Source: Anaerolineaceae bacterium UBA6105 (GTDB taxonomy: Bacteria > Chloroflexota > Anaerolineae > Anaerolineales > Anaerolineaceae). From it: a stretch of 11,839 nt of DNA. Under the pieces are notes generated by a model. The model was not told where the DNA came from. It did not search any database and was given only the letters and a program-made list of their open reading frames with translations. A program made the translations under genes and the position numbers. Shown piece by piece: positions 1 to 6,496 of the stretch (positions within the stretch are counted from its first letter, which is position 1; each line of letters begins with the position of its first letter). The stretch lies in assembly GCA_002423495.1 (NCBI GenBank), contig DIWN01000005.1:130-11968 (forward strand), read 5' to 3'.

Positions 1-35
1 GATTCGAATTCCTGTGGGGGCACTTATTATTTAAT

Positions 36-48
36 CGGAGTTTCCATG
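36..48 (+). promoter_or_regulatory. Ribosome binding site of the interrupted acyltransferase gene
   Basis: CGGAG lies five bases before the ATG at 46. The intact translation signal shows that the first 60 codons are the true start of the interrupted frame rather than chance coding. Confidence 0.6.
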
Positions 49-1146
49 AAACAAGCAGTGCCTCAATACAGTCTTTCTTACCCCCGCCTGCATGTCAGAC
101 GCAGGATCATGAACTTTTTGGGGCGCGGTATGCTGAAGCTGTTGACCCGCACAAAAGTTGAAGGAATTGAAAATATCCCAAGTGAAGGGCCGGTTATCCT
201 GGCAGGTAATCACGCTACTTACATTTAGCCAATAATGATAACCGTTTTCCCCAAGCGATTGGTGGAACCGATTGGGGCGGGCGATTTGCCCTTTGAGGGC
301 ATTATTGGTACCGTAGTCTCATTATATGGATTCATTTCGCTTAACCGCGGCAGCCTCGATCGGAAAGGGTTAAAAAAAGCGCTGGATGTGCTCAAGCAGA
401 GCGGTGCGATTGGTATTTTTCCGGAAGGCGGGACCTGGGCACCAGGCAGGATGCAGCCTCAGATTGGCGTGGCATTGCTCAGTCAGCGTACCGGTGCGCC
501 AGTTGTGCCGATTGGCTTCAGCGGTCTGCAGAATTCCTTCCAGCGCGTAATGCAATTGAAACGACCCAAGCTCTTGATGAGGGTGGGTGAGCCAATCCCG
601 GCCCTGAACACTTCAAACGTTGGCACTTACAAAGAGCAACTGCTGGGCTATTCGCGCCAGGTGATGGACACGATTTTCGGCTTGATCACTGAAGAAGAAA
701 AAGAACTGATACCTGCCGAGTCGCTTTATTCACTCTCACTGGAAATTGAAGGTGAGCAGATCCAGGACCTCCCCTGGGGGTCGGCGTTCGCGCACTTTTT
801 ACACGCGCCAGTGTTGCTGGAAAGTCTCAGAATTAATCTAAAGCTGCCGATAGGGGCCTTGTACGAAAAGGCTGTAGGCGTGAATGCGCTTGCCATACAG
901 AACGCTTTGTCAGTGGTGCAGGACTATCTAAAGGTCAACCCGGCTTTCTTTACCTATCGCTTTGGAGTGGAAGAGGGAGAGCAGGTGGCAGTCGGAATTC
1001 AGAAGCTGCAAGCCTTGCTTGAAAAGGCAAATACTGCTGGCAAGTTTGTTCGGATGAATACCCATGAGGTCGTTACTTACAAACACGAACGGATCGAAAC
1101 GAACAAAAAGCACTTTGTAATCGAGCCGGCGAACCCCACAGGCTAA
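46..1146 (+). pseudogene. PlsC-type 1-acylglycerol-3-phosphate acyltransferase, interrupted by an in-frame amber codon
   Basis: The 367-codon frame would encode a membrane-associated acyltransferase that transfers an acyl chain to a lysophospholipid-type acceptor in phospholipid synthesis. Family motifs occur in order: Gly-Asn-His at codons 54-56 starting HX4D, Asn-Arg-Gly at 100-102, Phe-Pro-Glu-Gly at 125-128, and Val-Pro-Ile-Gly at 154-157. After the catalytic domain there is an extension of about 160 residues with no recognised domain. Codon 61 (226-228) is TAG, exactly where the catalytic Asp of HX4D belongs; the next codon is Pro, as usual in the family. The frame then stays open for 303 codons from ATG 235, ending in TAA. 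A CGGAG ribosome binding site (36-40) sits 5 bases before ATG 46 and fixes the start. The gene may be a recent pseudogene, a sequencing error or subject to readthrough. The part from 235 alone lacks the catalytic His and should be inactive. Family assignment is confident; function of this copy is doubtful. Confidence 0.85.
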
Positions 1147-2864
1147 GCGACAACAGGCTGAATGTCGCGTACATTCAGCTGCATCGTACTGCGCCCATTA
1201 AATTCATTAATCTCAAAGGTATAAGCAATATCCACGTAATCAGGCAGGTTTTCAAGCAGCGCGCCCAGCCGGAAAGCGATAGCCTCAAGCTGATTGTTGC
1301 CTGCCCCGATTAATAGCTTTAGATGTTCGCCCTTGCCAACCGCGTTGGCGCGCAACACGCGGCAATTGCGGCTGCAAAAGAGCGCGCTTGGGTTTGAAGC
1401 GCCAGTGGGTTCCAGTTGGTCAACTGCCTCGAGGATACCCGGAAAGTGCTCAGCCTGTAATTTTTCGAGGGAGATTTCATAATCAATGTGGAGCACAGGG
1501 CTGAGATCCAGCCCTTTGAAACTCTCATGCGCAATTTTGAAGAGCCGGTCCTGAAAAGCCTGGAAGTTATCAACGCTCACGGTGAGCCCGGCAGCCAGCG
1601 GGTGACCGCCATGCCGCACCAGCAAGTCTGTGCACTGGTCGAGAGCGTAGTTGATATCGAATTCGGGAATGGAACGGCAGGATGCTTTGATGAGGTCGCC
1701 CTCCACCGAACCGATGATGGCGGGTTTGTAGTATGCCTCCGTCAGCCTTCCAGCAGCCAAGCCCACCACGCCCGCGTTGTATTGAGGCGAGGCAGAAAAT
1801 AAGACCGGCACGTCCGGGTCCTGCTCCGCGATGCTGAGCATAGTTGATTCGATAATCTCGTTAGTGATTTCCTTGCGGCTGGAGTTGAGCGAGTCGAGCT
1901 GCTGTGCCAGGTAGCCGGCCTCAAAGACATCCTGGCTGGTAAGCAGGCGGAATGCGTCCAAGGCGCTCTCCAGGCGTCCGGCAGCGTTCAGGCGCGGACC
2001 GATGACAAAGCCAAGGTGTCCGGCATTAAATTTGGCAGGATTGATCGAGGCTACCTGCGCCAGTGAAAACAAGCCCTGCCTCCGCGGCTGGCGCATCAGC
2101 GCAAGACCGCGCTTGACCAGGGAGCGATTTTCGCCGGTCAGTGGCGCCACGTCCACCACCGTGCCAATTGCTACCAGGTCGAGCCATTGATCGGGATCAA
2201 TTGAGGGGTCCGGGTGAGTCTGAAGCCATGCCTCTGCCAGTTTGAATGCCAGCCCCACACCCGCGAGTTCTTTATAGGGGTAAGGATCGGCCTCCTGGTG
2301 GGGATTGATGATGGCATCAGCCTGCGGGAGTTGATCGCCAGGTTGGTGATGGTCGGTAACGATCACACGCAGGCCTAGTTCTTTAGCCCGCTGCACTTCC
2401 TGCAAAGAGCGGATGCCGCAGTCCACGGTGATGAGCAGCTGCGTGCCTTCGGCTGCCAGTAGTTCGACAGCTTCCGGGTTGAGCCCGTAACCTTCATCAA
2501 AACGGTTGGGAATGTAAACCCGCGGTTCATGACCAAGCTGGCTGAAGAATTCAAACAGGACAGAGGACGCGGTTACGCCGTCAGTATCATAGTCACCATA
2601 AATGGTGATATTGTCGCCTGCCTGCAAAGCCTCTTCAATCACAGCGATCGCTTCGCGCATGCCGAGCATCAGGAAGGGATCGGTTGAGGTGGGAGAGTCC
2701 GTCCCCATGTAGGCCTGAGCGACTTCCGCGGTGCTAATGCCGCGGTTAAAGAGCAGTTGCCGCAGGAAAGGCGGGTAATCTCTGAGGGTGTTTTTGACGT
2801 CGTTTGGGATGAGGGGTGCAATGACCCAGCGTTTTTTGGGGGTGTTGTGTTTGGTTGCTGTCAT
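1143..2864 (-). CDS. recJ: Single-stranded-DNA-specific exonuclease RecJ
   Basis: RecJ is a 5'-3' single-strand DNA exonuclease acting in recombination, base excision and mismatch repair in the cytoplasm. At 573 residues the protein is typical for the family. DHH-family metal motifs are visible in order: Asp-Tyr-Asp-Thr-Asp-Gly at residues 91-96, Val-Asp-Cys-Gly at 147-150, Thr-Asp-His-His at 170-173, and Gly-Thr-Val-Val-Asp-Val at 234-239. The DHHA1 part carries Gly-Pro-Arg-Leu-Asn-Ala-Ala-Gly-Arg (289-297) and His-Gly-Gly-His-Pro-Leu-Ala-Ala-Gly (418-426). A C-terminal OB-like domain of about 110 residues follows. The stop is TAG and overlaps the convergent acyltransferase stop. The ATG at 2864 lacks a well-spaced Shine-Dalgarno sequence; a TACAAT box lies six bases upstream, which suggests a leaderless transcript. 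Confidence 0.97.
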   Translation of the reverse strand: MTATKHNTPKKRWVIAPLIPNDVKNTLRDYPPFLRQLLFNRGISTAEVAQAYMGTDSPTSTDPFLMLGMREAIAVIEEALQAGDNITIYGDYDTDGVTASSVLFEFFSQLGHEPRVYIPNRFDEGYGLNPEAVELLAAEGTQLLITVDCGIRSLQEVQRAKELGLRVIVTDHHQPGDQLPQADAIINPHQEADPYPYKELAGVGLAFKLAEAWLQTHPDPSIDPDQWLDLVAIGTVVDVAPLTGENRSLVKRGLALMRQPRRQGLFSLAQVASINPAKFNAGHLGFVIGPRLNAAGRLESALDAFRLLTSQDVFEAGYLAQQLDSLNSSRKEITNEIIESTMLSIAEQDPDVPVLFSASPQYNAGVVGLAAGRLTEAYYKPAIIGSVEGDLIKASCRSIPEFDINYALDQCTDLLVRHGGHPLAAGLTVSVDNFQAFQDRLFKIAHESFKGLDLSPVLHIDYEISLEKLQAEHFPGILEAVDQLEPTGASNPSALFCSRNCRVLRANAVGKGEHLKLLIGAGNNQLEAIAFRLGALLENLPDYVDIAYTFEINEFNGRSTMQLNVRDIQPVVA

Positions 2865-2870
2865 TTGCTA

Positions 2871-2876
2871 ATTGTA
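2871..2876 (-). promoter_or_regulatory. Putative -10 box of recJ (leaderless pattern)
   Basis: The minus strand reads TACAAT, then six bases, then the recJ ATG. Transcription would start at or next to the A of the ATG. No good -35 hexamer was found. The only AGG-like match (AAGG, 2877-2880) is 12 bases from the ATG, too far for a normal ribosome binding site. Confidence 0.4.
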
Positions 2877-2957
2877 CCTTGTGATTTGCTGGCAACTTCG
2901 AAGAATTACTGGGCTCAAGAATTCCAATATGGCAGCCCGAACAATTTTTTCGTTCAT

Positions 2958-2975
2958 AAAGCTGTTTGCAGCTTT
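2958..2975 (-). other. Seven-bp hairpin between the membrane-protein gene and recJ
   Basis: AAAGCTG, a four-base loop and CAGCTTT form a perfect stem about 25 bases past the stop of the Thr-Pro-rich membrane protein. No U-run follows on the minus strand, so it is at best a weak terminator or an mRNA end-stabilising hairpin. The remainder of the 2865-3000 gap shows nothing else recognisable apart from the -10-like box of recJ. Confidence 0.35.
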
Positions 2976-3000
2976 TCGCACAGGAGATCTGAAGGCAAAA

Positions 3001-3879
3001 CTAAGGGGTGGCACTGGGACGCGGAGTAGCGGTCGGCAAAGGCGTCCTGGTTGGCGTGGGTGTGGAGGTCAGGCTTGGCGTGAAGGTCGGCGTGCGTGAG
3101 GGCGTAAGCGTGATGGTGGGAGTTCTGGTGGGGGGATTGCCAAGGACGCGGAAGTGACCGCTCGTGATCCATTTTTCACCAATGAAAAACTGCAGCTGGT
3201 AGCTTCCCGGCAGCCATTCGTCGGGAGGAAGTCTGAGCAGAGCCGCGCCATAACCGCCACTGCCGCCCTGCCAGGTTCCGCTGTTGTAGTGCACAATCTC
3301 CCCATCCCGTACCCAAATTTCGGTCCACTGCACGCCGGGATCCATCATATTGTAGCTGTAGGTGCCATAGATCGTTTCGAGTGGGTTTTCAAATTCGATG
3401 GCGGGCTCAATGGCTTGCAGGTCATCGTCAATTTTTGTTGAAAATTTAATCAAGCTGAAAGAGAAATCGGATTTCGGGGTAATGACTGACTCAAATTCGG
3501 TCGCGATCTGCTCCGGGATGAAAGGTGTGCCGGTTACGGATGGGGTGCTGGTGAGCGTGGGGGTGAGCGTCAGGGTGGGCGTGAGTGTGATGGTGGGCGT
3601 CTGCGTGATGGTGGGAGTCAGCGAGGGGGTAAGAGTAGGCGGGAAGTAGCGGTAGGCAAAGCCTTCGCCCCAGCGAAAATTGGCATAAGCAAATGCGAGC
3701 AGCAAAAATACGCCCAACAGCAGGCGGGCACCAAGCTCGTATTGCTGACGTTTCTTGAAAAAGAAGGGCAGTTTTTTGCCGGTGCGGAAAGCGTTGCGCG
3801 CGCGAAAAGCCAGCCAGATAGCCCCGATGGCGGCCATGATGCTGATGACGATTATGGTGGAACGGATATCTACGTTCAT
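3001..3879 (-). CDS. Two-helix membrane protein with Thr-Pro-rich linkers and an extracellular domain
   Basis: The 292-residue product has no specific family name that I recognise. Two hydrophobic helices (about residues 8-26 and 50-67) flank a Lys/Arg-rich loop (26-48), which by the positive-inside rule is cytoplasmic, so residues 70-292 should lie outside the cell. The outside part consists of a Thr-Pro-rich stretch (80-119), a folded region (about 120-248) rich in aromatic and Gly residues, and a second Thr-Pro-rich tail (249-292) that runs to the C-terminus. The end of the folded region has a Gly-Ser-Tyr-Gln strand pattern and a Ser-Gly-His-Phe-Arg-Val motif, suggesting a beta-sandwich. 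Such Thr-Pro linkers are common in Anaerolineae surface proteins and may be glycosylated (inference). The ATG has TATAAT seven bases upstream and no Shine-Dalgarno sequence. A surface sensor or anchoring role is possible; the actual function is unknown. Confidence 0.8.
   Translation of the reverse strand: MNVDIRSTIIVISIMAAIGAIWLAFRARNAFRTGKKLPFFFKKRQQYELGARLLLGVFLLLAFAYANFRWGEGFAYRYFPPTLTPSLTPTITQTPTITLTPTLTLTPTLTSTPSVTGTPFIPEQIATEFESVITPKSDFSFSLIKFSTKIDDDLQAIEPAIEFENPLETIYGTYSYNMMDPGVQWTEIWVRDGEIVHYNSGTWQGGSGGYGAALLRLPPDEWLPGSYQLQFFIGEKWITSGHFRVLGNPPTRTPTITLTPSRTPTFTPSLTSTPTPTRTPLPTATPRPSATP
3004..3135 (-). repeat. Thr-Pro-rich low-complexity coding repeat, C-terminal tail
   Basis: This encodes residues 249-292 of the membrane protein as degenerate Thr-x-Thr-Pro units. 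On the plus strand it appears as short GTG/GGCGT-type repeats. It is in frame with, and similar to, the first block at 3523-3642. Confidence 0.75.
3523..3642 (-). repeat. Thr-Pro-rich low-complexity coding repeat, linker after the second helix
   Basis: This encodes residues 80-119 as Leu/Ile-Thr-x-Thr-Pro-Thr units with a period near six residues (18 bases). The copies are near-identical at DNA level and so are prone to slippage. It separates the membrane anchor from the folded outer domain. Confidence 0.8.
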
Positions 3880-3886
3880 TTTTTGG

Positions 3887-3892
3887 ATTATA
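3887..3892 (-). promoter_or_regulatory. -10 box (TATAAT) placed for a leaderless transcript of the membrane-protein gene
   Basis: A perfect TATAAT on the minus strand is followed by CCAAAAA and then the ATG at 3879. The expected transcription start falls on or beside the start codon. The -35 region is weak (TTTCAA at 3908-3913 with a 15-base spacer, or TTTTTC with 17). Confidence 0.55.
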
Positions 3893-3940
3893 GCAGGGAT
3901 TGACGGCTTGAAAAACTTAGTAGACTTCTTTCAAGTAGAA

Positions 3941-3968
3941 TTGACTTTGGAATGATTTCCAGTATATA
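3941..3968 (+). promoter_or_regulatory. Putative sigma-70-type promoter of the DUF1801 gene
   Basis: TTGACT (3941-3946) and TATATA (3963-3968) are separated by 16 bases, in the divergent gap upstream of the DUF1801 gene. The predicted start lies about 30 bases before the ATG at 4005. This gap (3880-4004) therefore holds back-to-back promoters. Confidence 0.5.
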
Positions 3969-4004
3969 GGATACATCGATGCTAAATAGGAAAATGGAGC
4001 TGAA

Positions 4005-4352
4005 ATGGAAGACTTGATCGATACTTATATCAGCAAGGCACCGTTGGAGTTTCAGGCAATTCTCCGCCGCGTGAGGCAGCTTGTGCTTGAGGTCGATCCA
4101 TAGCTGACCCAGACCCTCAGCTACCAGATGCCGACCTTCAAGAAGCACGGCAAGGCGGTTTTTCATTTTGCCGCTCAGAAGAATCACCTCGGCATCTACC
4201 CGACCCCGCCAGCCATTGAGCACTTTGCGGCCAGGCTTGAGGGTTATAAGACCAGCAAGGGCGCCATTCAGATCCCCTATTCCATGCCGCTGGACGAAGA
4301 GCTCATTCAGGACCTGGTTCGTTTCAATCTTAAAGAGTTGGAGAACCGGTAA
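4005..4352 (+). pseudogene. DUF1801 (YdhG/YobT-like) small protein, interrupted by an in-frame amber codon
   Basis: The 116-codon frame matches the DUF1801 family of small cytoplasmic alpha/beta proteins of unknown function. It has the N-terminal helix pattern with Ile-Asp-Thr-Tyr-Ile (residues 5-9), the hallmark Ser-Tyr-Gln-Met-Pro-Thr-Phe-Lys (39-46), and a C-terminal Pro-Tyr-Ser-Met-Pro-Leu segment. Codon 33 (4101-4103) is TAG, just before the hallmark motif, at a site where relatives usually have an acidic residue after Pro. A GGAG ribosome binding site (3997-4000 region) precedes ATG 4005, and the frame after the amber codon is intact to TAA at 4350. Without readthrough, only the part from ATG 4128 could be made, lacking the first helix and strand. 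This may be a recent pseudogene or a sequencing error. Family assignment is good; activity is doubtful. Confidence 0.75.
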
Positions 4353-4392
4353 TCCTTGAAAATACAGGATGCGATCCTTGAAAATACAGGAT
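4352..4392. repeat. Two 19-bp direct repeats, each an imperfect hairpin
   Basis: ATCCTTGAAAATACAGGAT occurs at 4352-4370 and again at 4374-4392 with a GCG spacer, giving a period of 22. Each copy is an imperfect inverted repeat (ATCCT-G against C-AGGAT with one bulged T). The first copy begins on the last base of the DUF1801 stop codon. The second is followed by TTTT on the plus strand, so the pair could end transcription from either side, or be a REP-like element or a double operator. Confidence 0.7.
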
Positions 4393-4426
4393 TTTGGCTT
4401 GCAAGCATTAATGTGAGATGGCTTAA

Positions 4427-5392
4427 CTACAGTGTAGCTAATTCCCCTCGGTAAGGCTCGGCAAAGAGAGCGGGAGTGCCGCCTGTGTGCCAGAAGAGCA
4501 CTTTCTCATCGGGTTTGAAGAAACCCTGGCGGATCAGGTCAAGCAGCCCCGCTGCAGCACGCCCGGTATAGACCGGGTCGAGCAAGATCGCTTCATGACG
4601 GGCAAAGAGCAGGATGGCTTCCTTTTCTGCCGACGTTATCACGCCGTAACCGGCGGAGCAGTAGGAATCGTTCACAAGAATTTCTTCGGGACGGAAGCGG
4701 ATTTCAAGTTGCAGTAATTCCGCGCCAGCATTGGCGATCTCAGCAATGGTTTCAGAAAACTCGCGCGCAGGTTTGTCCACGCTGATGCCCAGGATCTTAG
4801 CCTGGCTGCCGGTTTCGCGCGAGCCAAGCAGCATTCCGGCCTGTGTTCCGCCAGAGGAAGTGGCAAAAACGATCCAATCCGGGTTGAGACCTTGCCCGTC
4901 CAATTCACGCATGGCCTGGCGGTAACCCAGGGCGCCAATCGCGTTGGAGCCGCCGTAAGGGATGAGATAGGGCTTTCGGTTTTCTGCCTCAGCCTTCTTC
5001 GTGATCTCAGCCAACGCCTGGTCGCGCTGCTCTTTTGGCACAAAGGTGACTTTGGCACCGCTCAGCAGATCCAGGTACAAATTGCCCTGGGGCTGTTCCG
5101 GTTTTTCACCTGCCAGCACCAAAATGCAGTCCATCCCAAGCCTGGCTGCGGCTGCTGCCACCTGGCGGCAGTGATTGGACTGCACCGCGCCAGTGCTGAT
5201 GAGAGTTCGGCAGCCTTTTGCCAGAGCATCGGCTGCGAGGTACTCGAGTTTGCGGGTCTTGTTACCGCCAAAGCCGAGCCCGGTCAGGTCATCGCGTTTG
5301 ATGAAGAGTTGTGGACCGCCCAACATTTTTGAGAGGTGAGGCAGTGCTTCGATAGGGGTGGGAAGTTGGGCAAGTCGAACGCGCTCAATCAT
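4427..5392 (-). CDS. D-cysteine desulfhydrase / ACC-deaminase family PLP enzyme
   Basis: This 321-residue protein is a fold-type II pyridoxal-phosphate enzyme of the D-cysteine desulfhydrase / 1-aminocyclopropane-1-carboxylate deaminase family, which breaks small amino acids to a 2-oxo acid and ammonia (plus sulfide with D-cysteine). Visible motifs are Ile-Lys-Arg-Asp-Asp (31-35), Gly-Gly-Asn-Lys-Thr-Arg-Lys with the PLP lysine at 45, Gln-Ser-Asn-His-Cys-Arg-Gln (71-77), Thr-Ser-Ser-Gly-Gly-Thr (179-184, phosphate binding), Leu-Asp-Pro-Val-Tyr-Thr-Gly (271-277) and His-Thr-Gly-Gly (302-305). These fit D-cysteine desulfhydrase slightly better than true ACC deaminase, but substrate cannot be read from sequence. 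An AAAGGAG ribosome binding site five bases before ATG 5392 fixes the start; the start overlaps the preceding FemAB stop by 8 bases, implying coupling. It is the last gene of the ridA operon, and 2-aminoacrylate from such enzymes is a RidA substrate. Confidence 0.92.
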   Translation of the reverse strand: MIERVRLAQLPTPIEALPHLSKMLGGPQLFIKRDDLTGLGFGGNKTRKLEYLAADALAKGCRTLISTGAVQSNHCRQVAAAAARLGMDCILVLAGEKPEQPQGNLYLDLLSGAKVTFVPKEQRDQALAEITKKAEAENRKPYLIPYGGSNAIGALGYRQAMRELDGQGLNPDWIVFATSSGGTQAGMLLGSRETGSQAKILGISVDKPAREFSETIAEIANAGAELLQLEIRFRPEEILVNDSYCSAGYGVITSAEKEAILLFARHEAILLDPVYTGRAAAGLLDLIRQGFFKPDEKVLFWHTGGTPALFAEPYRGELATL

Positions 5393-6494
5393 ACAGGCTC
5401 CTTTTGTTGGCTTTGAGTCCCCGCCGGCGCAGCAGGTTGAGCACTTTGGGCAGTGTCTCGGTGTAGCGGCGGTAAAGACCGGGTCGGGTGGTGTAATCCC
5501 AGGCTCCCAGGGACCGGGCGGTCGTCCCGTTGAAGCCCTGCTTGAAGCGGAAGACTCCCCACATCGAATCACTATCGTCAAAGACCTCAGGCGCGCCCCA
5601 CATGTCATACGTATGGCAGTCGAGTTGCTTAGCCAGACGCATGGCTTCCCACTGCAGCAGGTGATTGGGCATCAATTCGCGGGAGTTCTCAGTGGACATA
5701 CCAAACATGTAGCGCGCTGTGCCGTTGAAATGGAAGAGGATCAATGCGGCAACCGGCTGATCTTCAACCTCGGCAATCAGGATCTTTGCCATATCTGCTT
5801 CAATGAACATGCGCCAGGTATTCAGGTAATAGTCCGCGTGGCGAATTACGAAACCGTCGCGCACGGCTGTTTCTGCATACATTTTGTAAAGCATGGGCAG
5901 CTCGGCGATCTCTCCCTGCCTCACCCCCACGCCCTTGCGGGCTGCCAGGCGGATGTTGTAGCGCGTTTTTTGCTTCATCGCAGCCAGCAGATCCTCTTCG
6001 CTTTTTGTTAGATCCAGCAAAACAGAATTGCGGAACTGGATCTGATCCTGGGAATACTGCCAGCCGCGCCGCTTTAACTCGTCTTGCAGCGCGAGACCCT
6101 GCAGAGCGGGAATTTCATCATCCTCACCGGGAATACCGGTTCCGAGCAGCACGTCTGGATCAACCTTGATGAAAATTGCTTTTTCCTGTTGGCAGATCTC
6201 CTGCAGGGCATTGAGCATGCGTGAAACCGCAGGCTGGTTCTGCCAATGCAAGACAGGTCCCTTTGGGGCGTAGAGCACAGTGAACTTCAACCCTGCCAGA
6301 GATATCTGTCGGCGCAGGATCATGGCAAGCCCTTCAGGAGTCTGTGGATCACTCCCCTCGCGGAAGTACATAGGGGTCCAGCCGTTTTGTTTTTTAGCTT
6401 CGGCCCATTGCGTTGTTTGCAGAATATGCGCGTCGGGGAACTGCAGCAGGAGCTGGTTCCATTGCGGAATTTGGTCTTCTTCCAGCCTGATCAT
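5385..6494 (-). CDS. FemAB-type aminoacyltransferase, second copy
   Basis: FemAB enzymes move an amino acid from aminoacyl-tRNA onto a peptidoglycan precursor; related proteins also occur in polysaccharide clusters. The 369-residue product shows two GNAT-like halves: Leu-Gln-Thr-Thr-Gln-Trp (25-30), Tyr-Ala-Pro-Lys-Gly-Pro (75-80), the core Met-Lys-Gln-Lys-Thr-Arg-Tyr-Asn (173-180), and Leu-Met-Pro-Asn-His-Leu-Leu-Gln-Trp-Glu-Ala (274-284). Tyr-Asp-Met-Trp-Gly (296-300) and Phe-Lys-Gln-Gly-Phe (317-321) follow. It has no long coiled-coil arm, so by size it resembles FemX more than FemA. It is a diverged paralogue of the neighbour at 6497-7468 and carries an extra acidic loop near residues 114-130. 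Its start is two bases beyond the neighbour's stop. The target (cell wall or surface glycan) and amino acid are unknown. Confidence 0.9.
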   Translation of the reverse strand: MIRLEEDQIPQWNQLLLQFPDAHILQTTQWAEAKKQNGWTPMYFREGSDPQTPEGLAMILRRQISLAGLKFTVLYAPKGPVLHWQNQPAVSRMLNALQEICQQEKAIFIKVDPDVLLGTGIPGEDDEIPALQGLALQDELKRRGWQYSQDQIQFRNSVLLDLTKSEEDLLAAMKQKTRYNIRLAARKGVGVRQGEIAELPMLYKMYAETAVRDGFVIRHADYYLNTWRMFIEADMAKILIAEVEDQPVAALILFHFNGTARYMFGMSTENSRELMPNHLLQWEAMRLAKQLDCHTYDMWGAPEVFDDSDSMWGVFRFKQGFNGTTARSLGAWDYTTRPGLYRRYTETLPKVLNLLRRRGLKANKRSLYD

Positions 6495-6496
6495 CT

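Noticed and set aside
226..228. Genome-wide recoding of TAG to a sense codon (for example pyrrolysine)
   Set aside because: Four other genes here end at TAG (recJ, the Thr-Pro-rich protein, the PLP enzyme and ridA), three of them at family-typical lengths. No pyl genes or suppressor tRNA are in the window, and Asp is not a known amber reassignment.
3004..3642. Tandem DNA repeats as a minisatellite or regulatory element
   Set aside because: The repeats are in frame and encode Thr-Pro-rich protein segments, so they are explained by the coding sequence.
4352..4392. Possible CRISPR array
   Set aside because: There are only two 19-bp units with a 3-base spacer, which is far too short for CRISPR spacers, and no cas genes are near.
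5393..5608. Longer start for the PLP enzyme, adding about 72 residues
   Set aside because: The extension overlaps FemAB coding sequence in another frame, has no homology to the family, and a near-perfect ribosome site marks ATG 5392.
5358..6011. Plus-strand open frame of 217 codons
   Set aside because: Antisense to the second FemAB gene; the composition is that of a reverse-strand shadow and no motif is recognisable.
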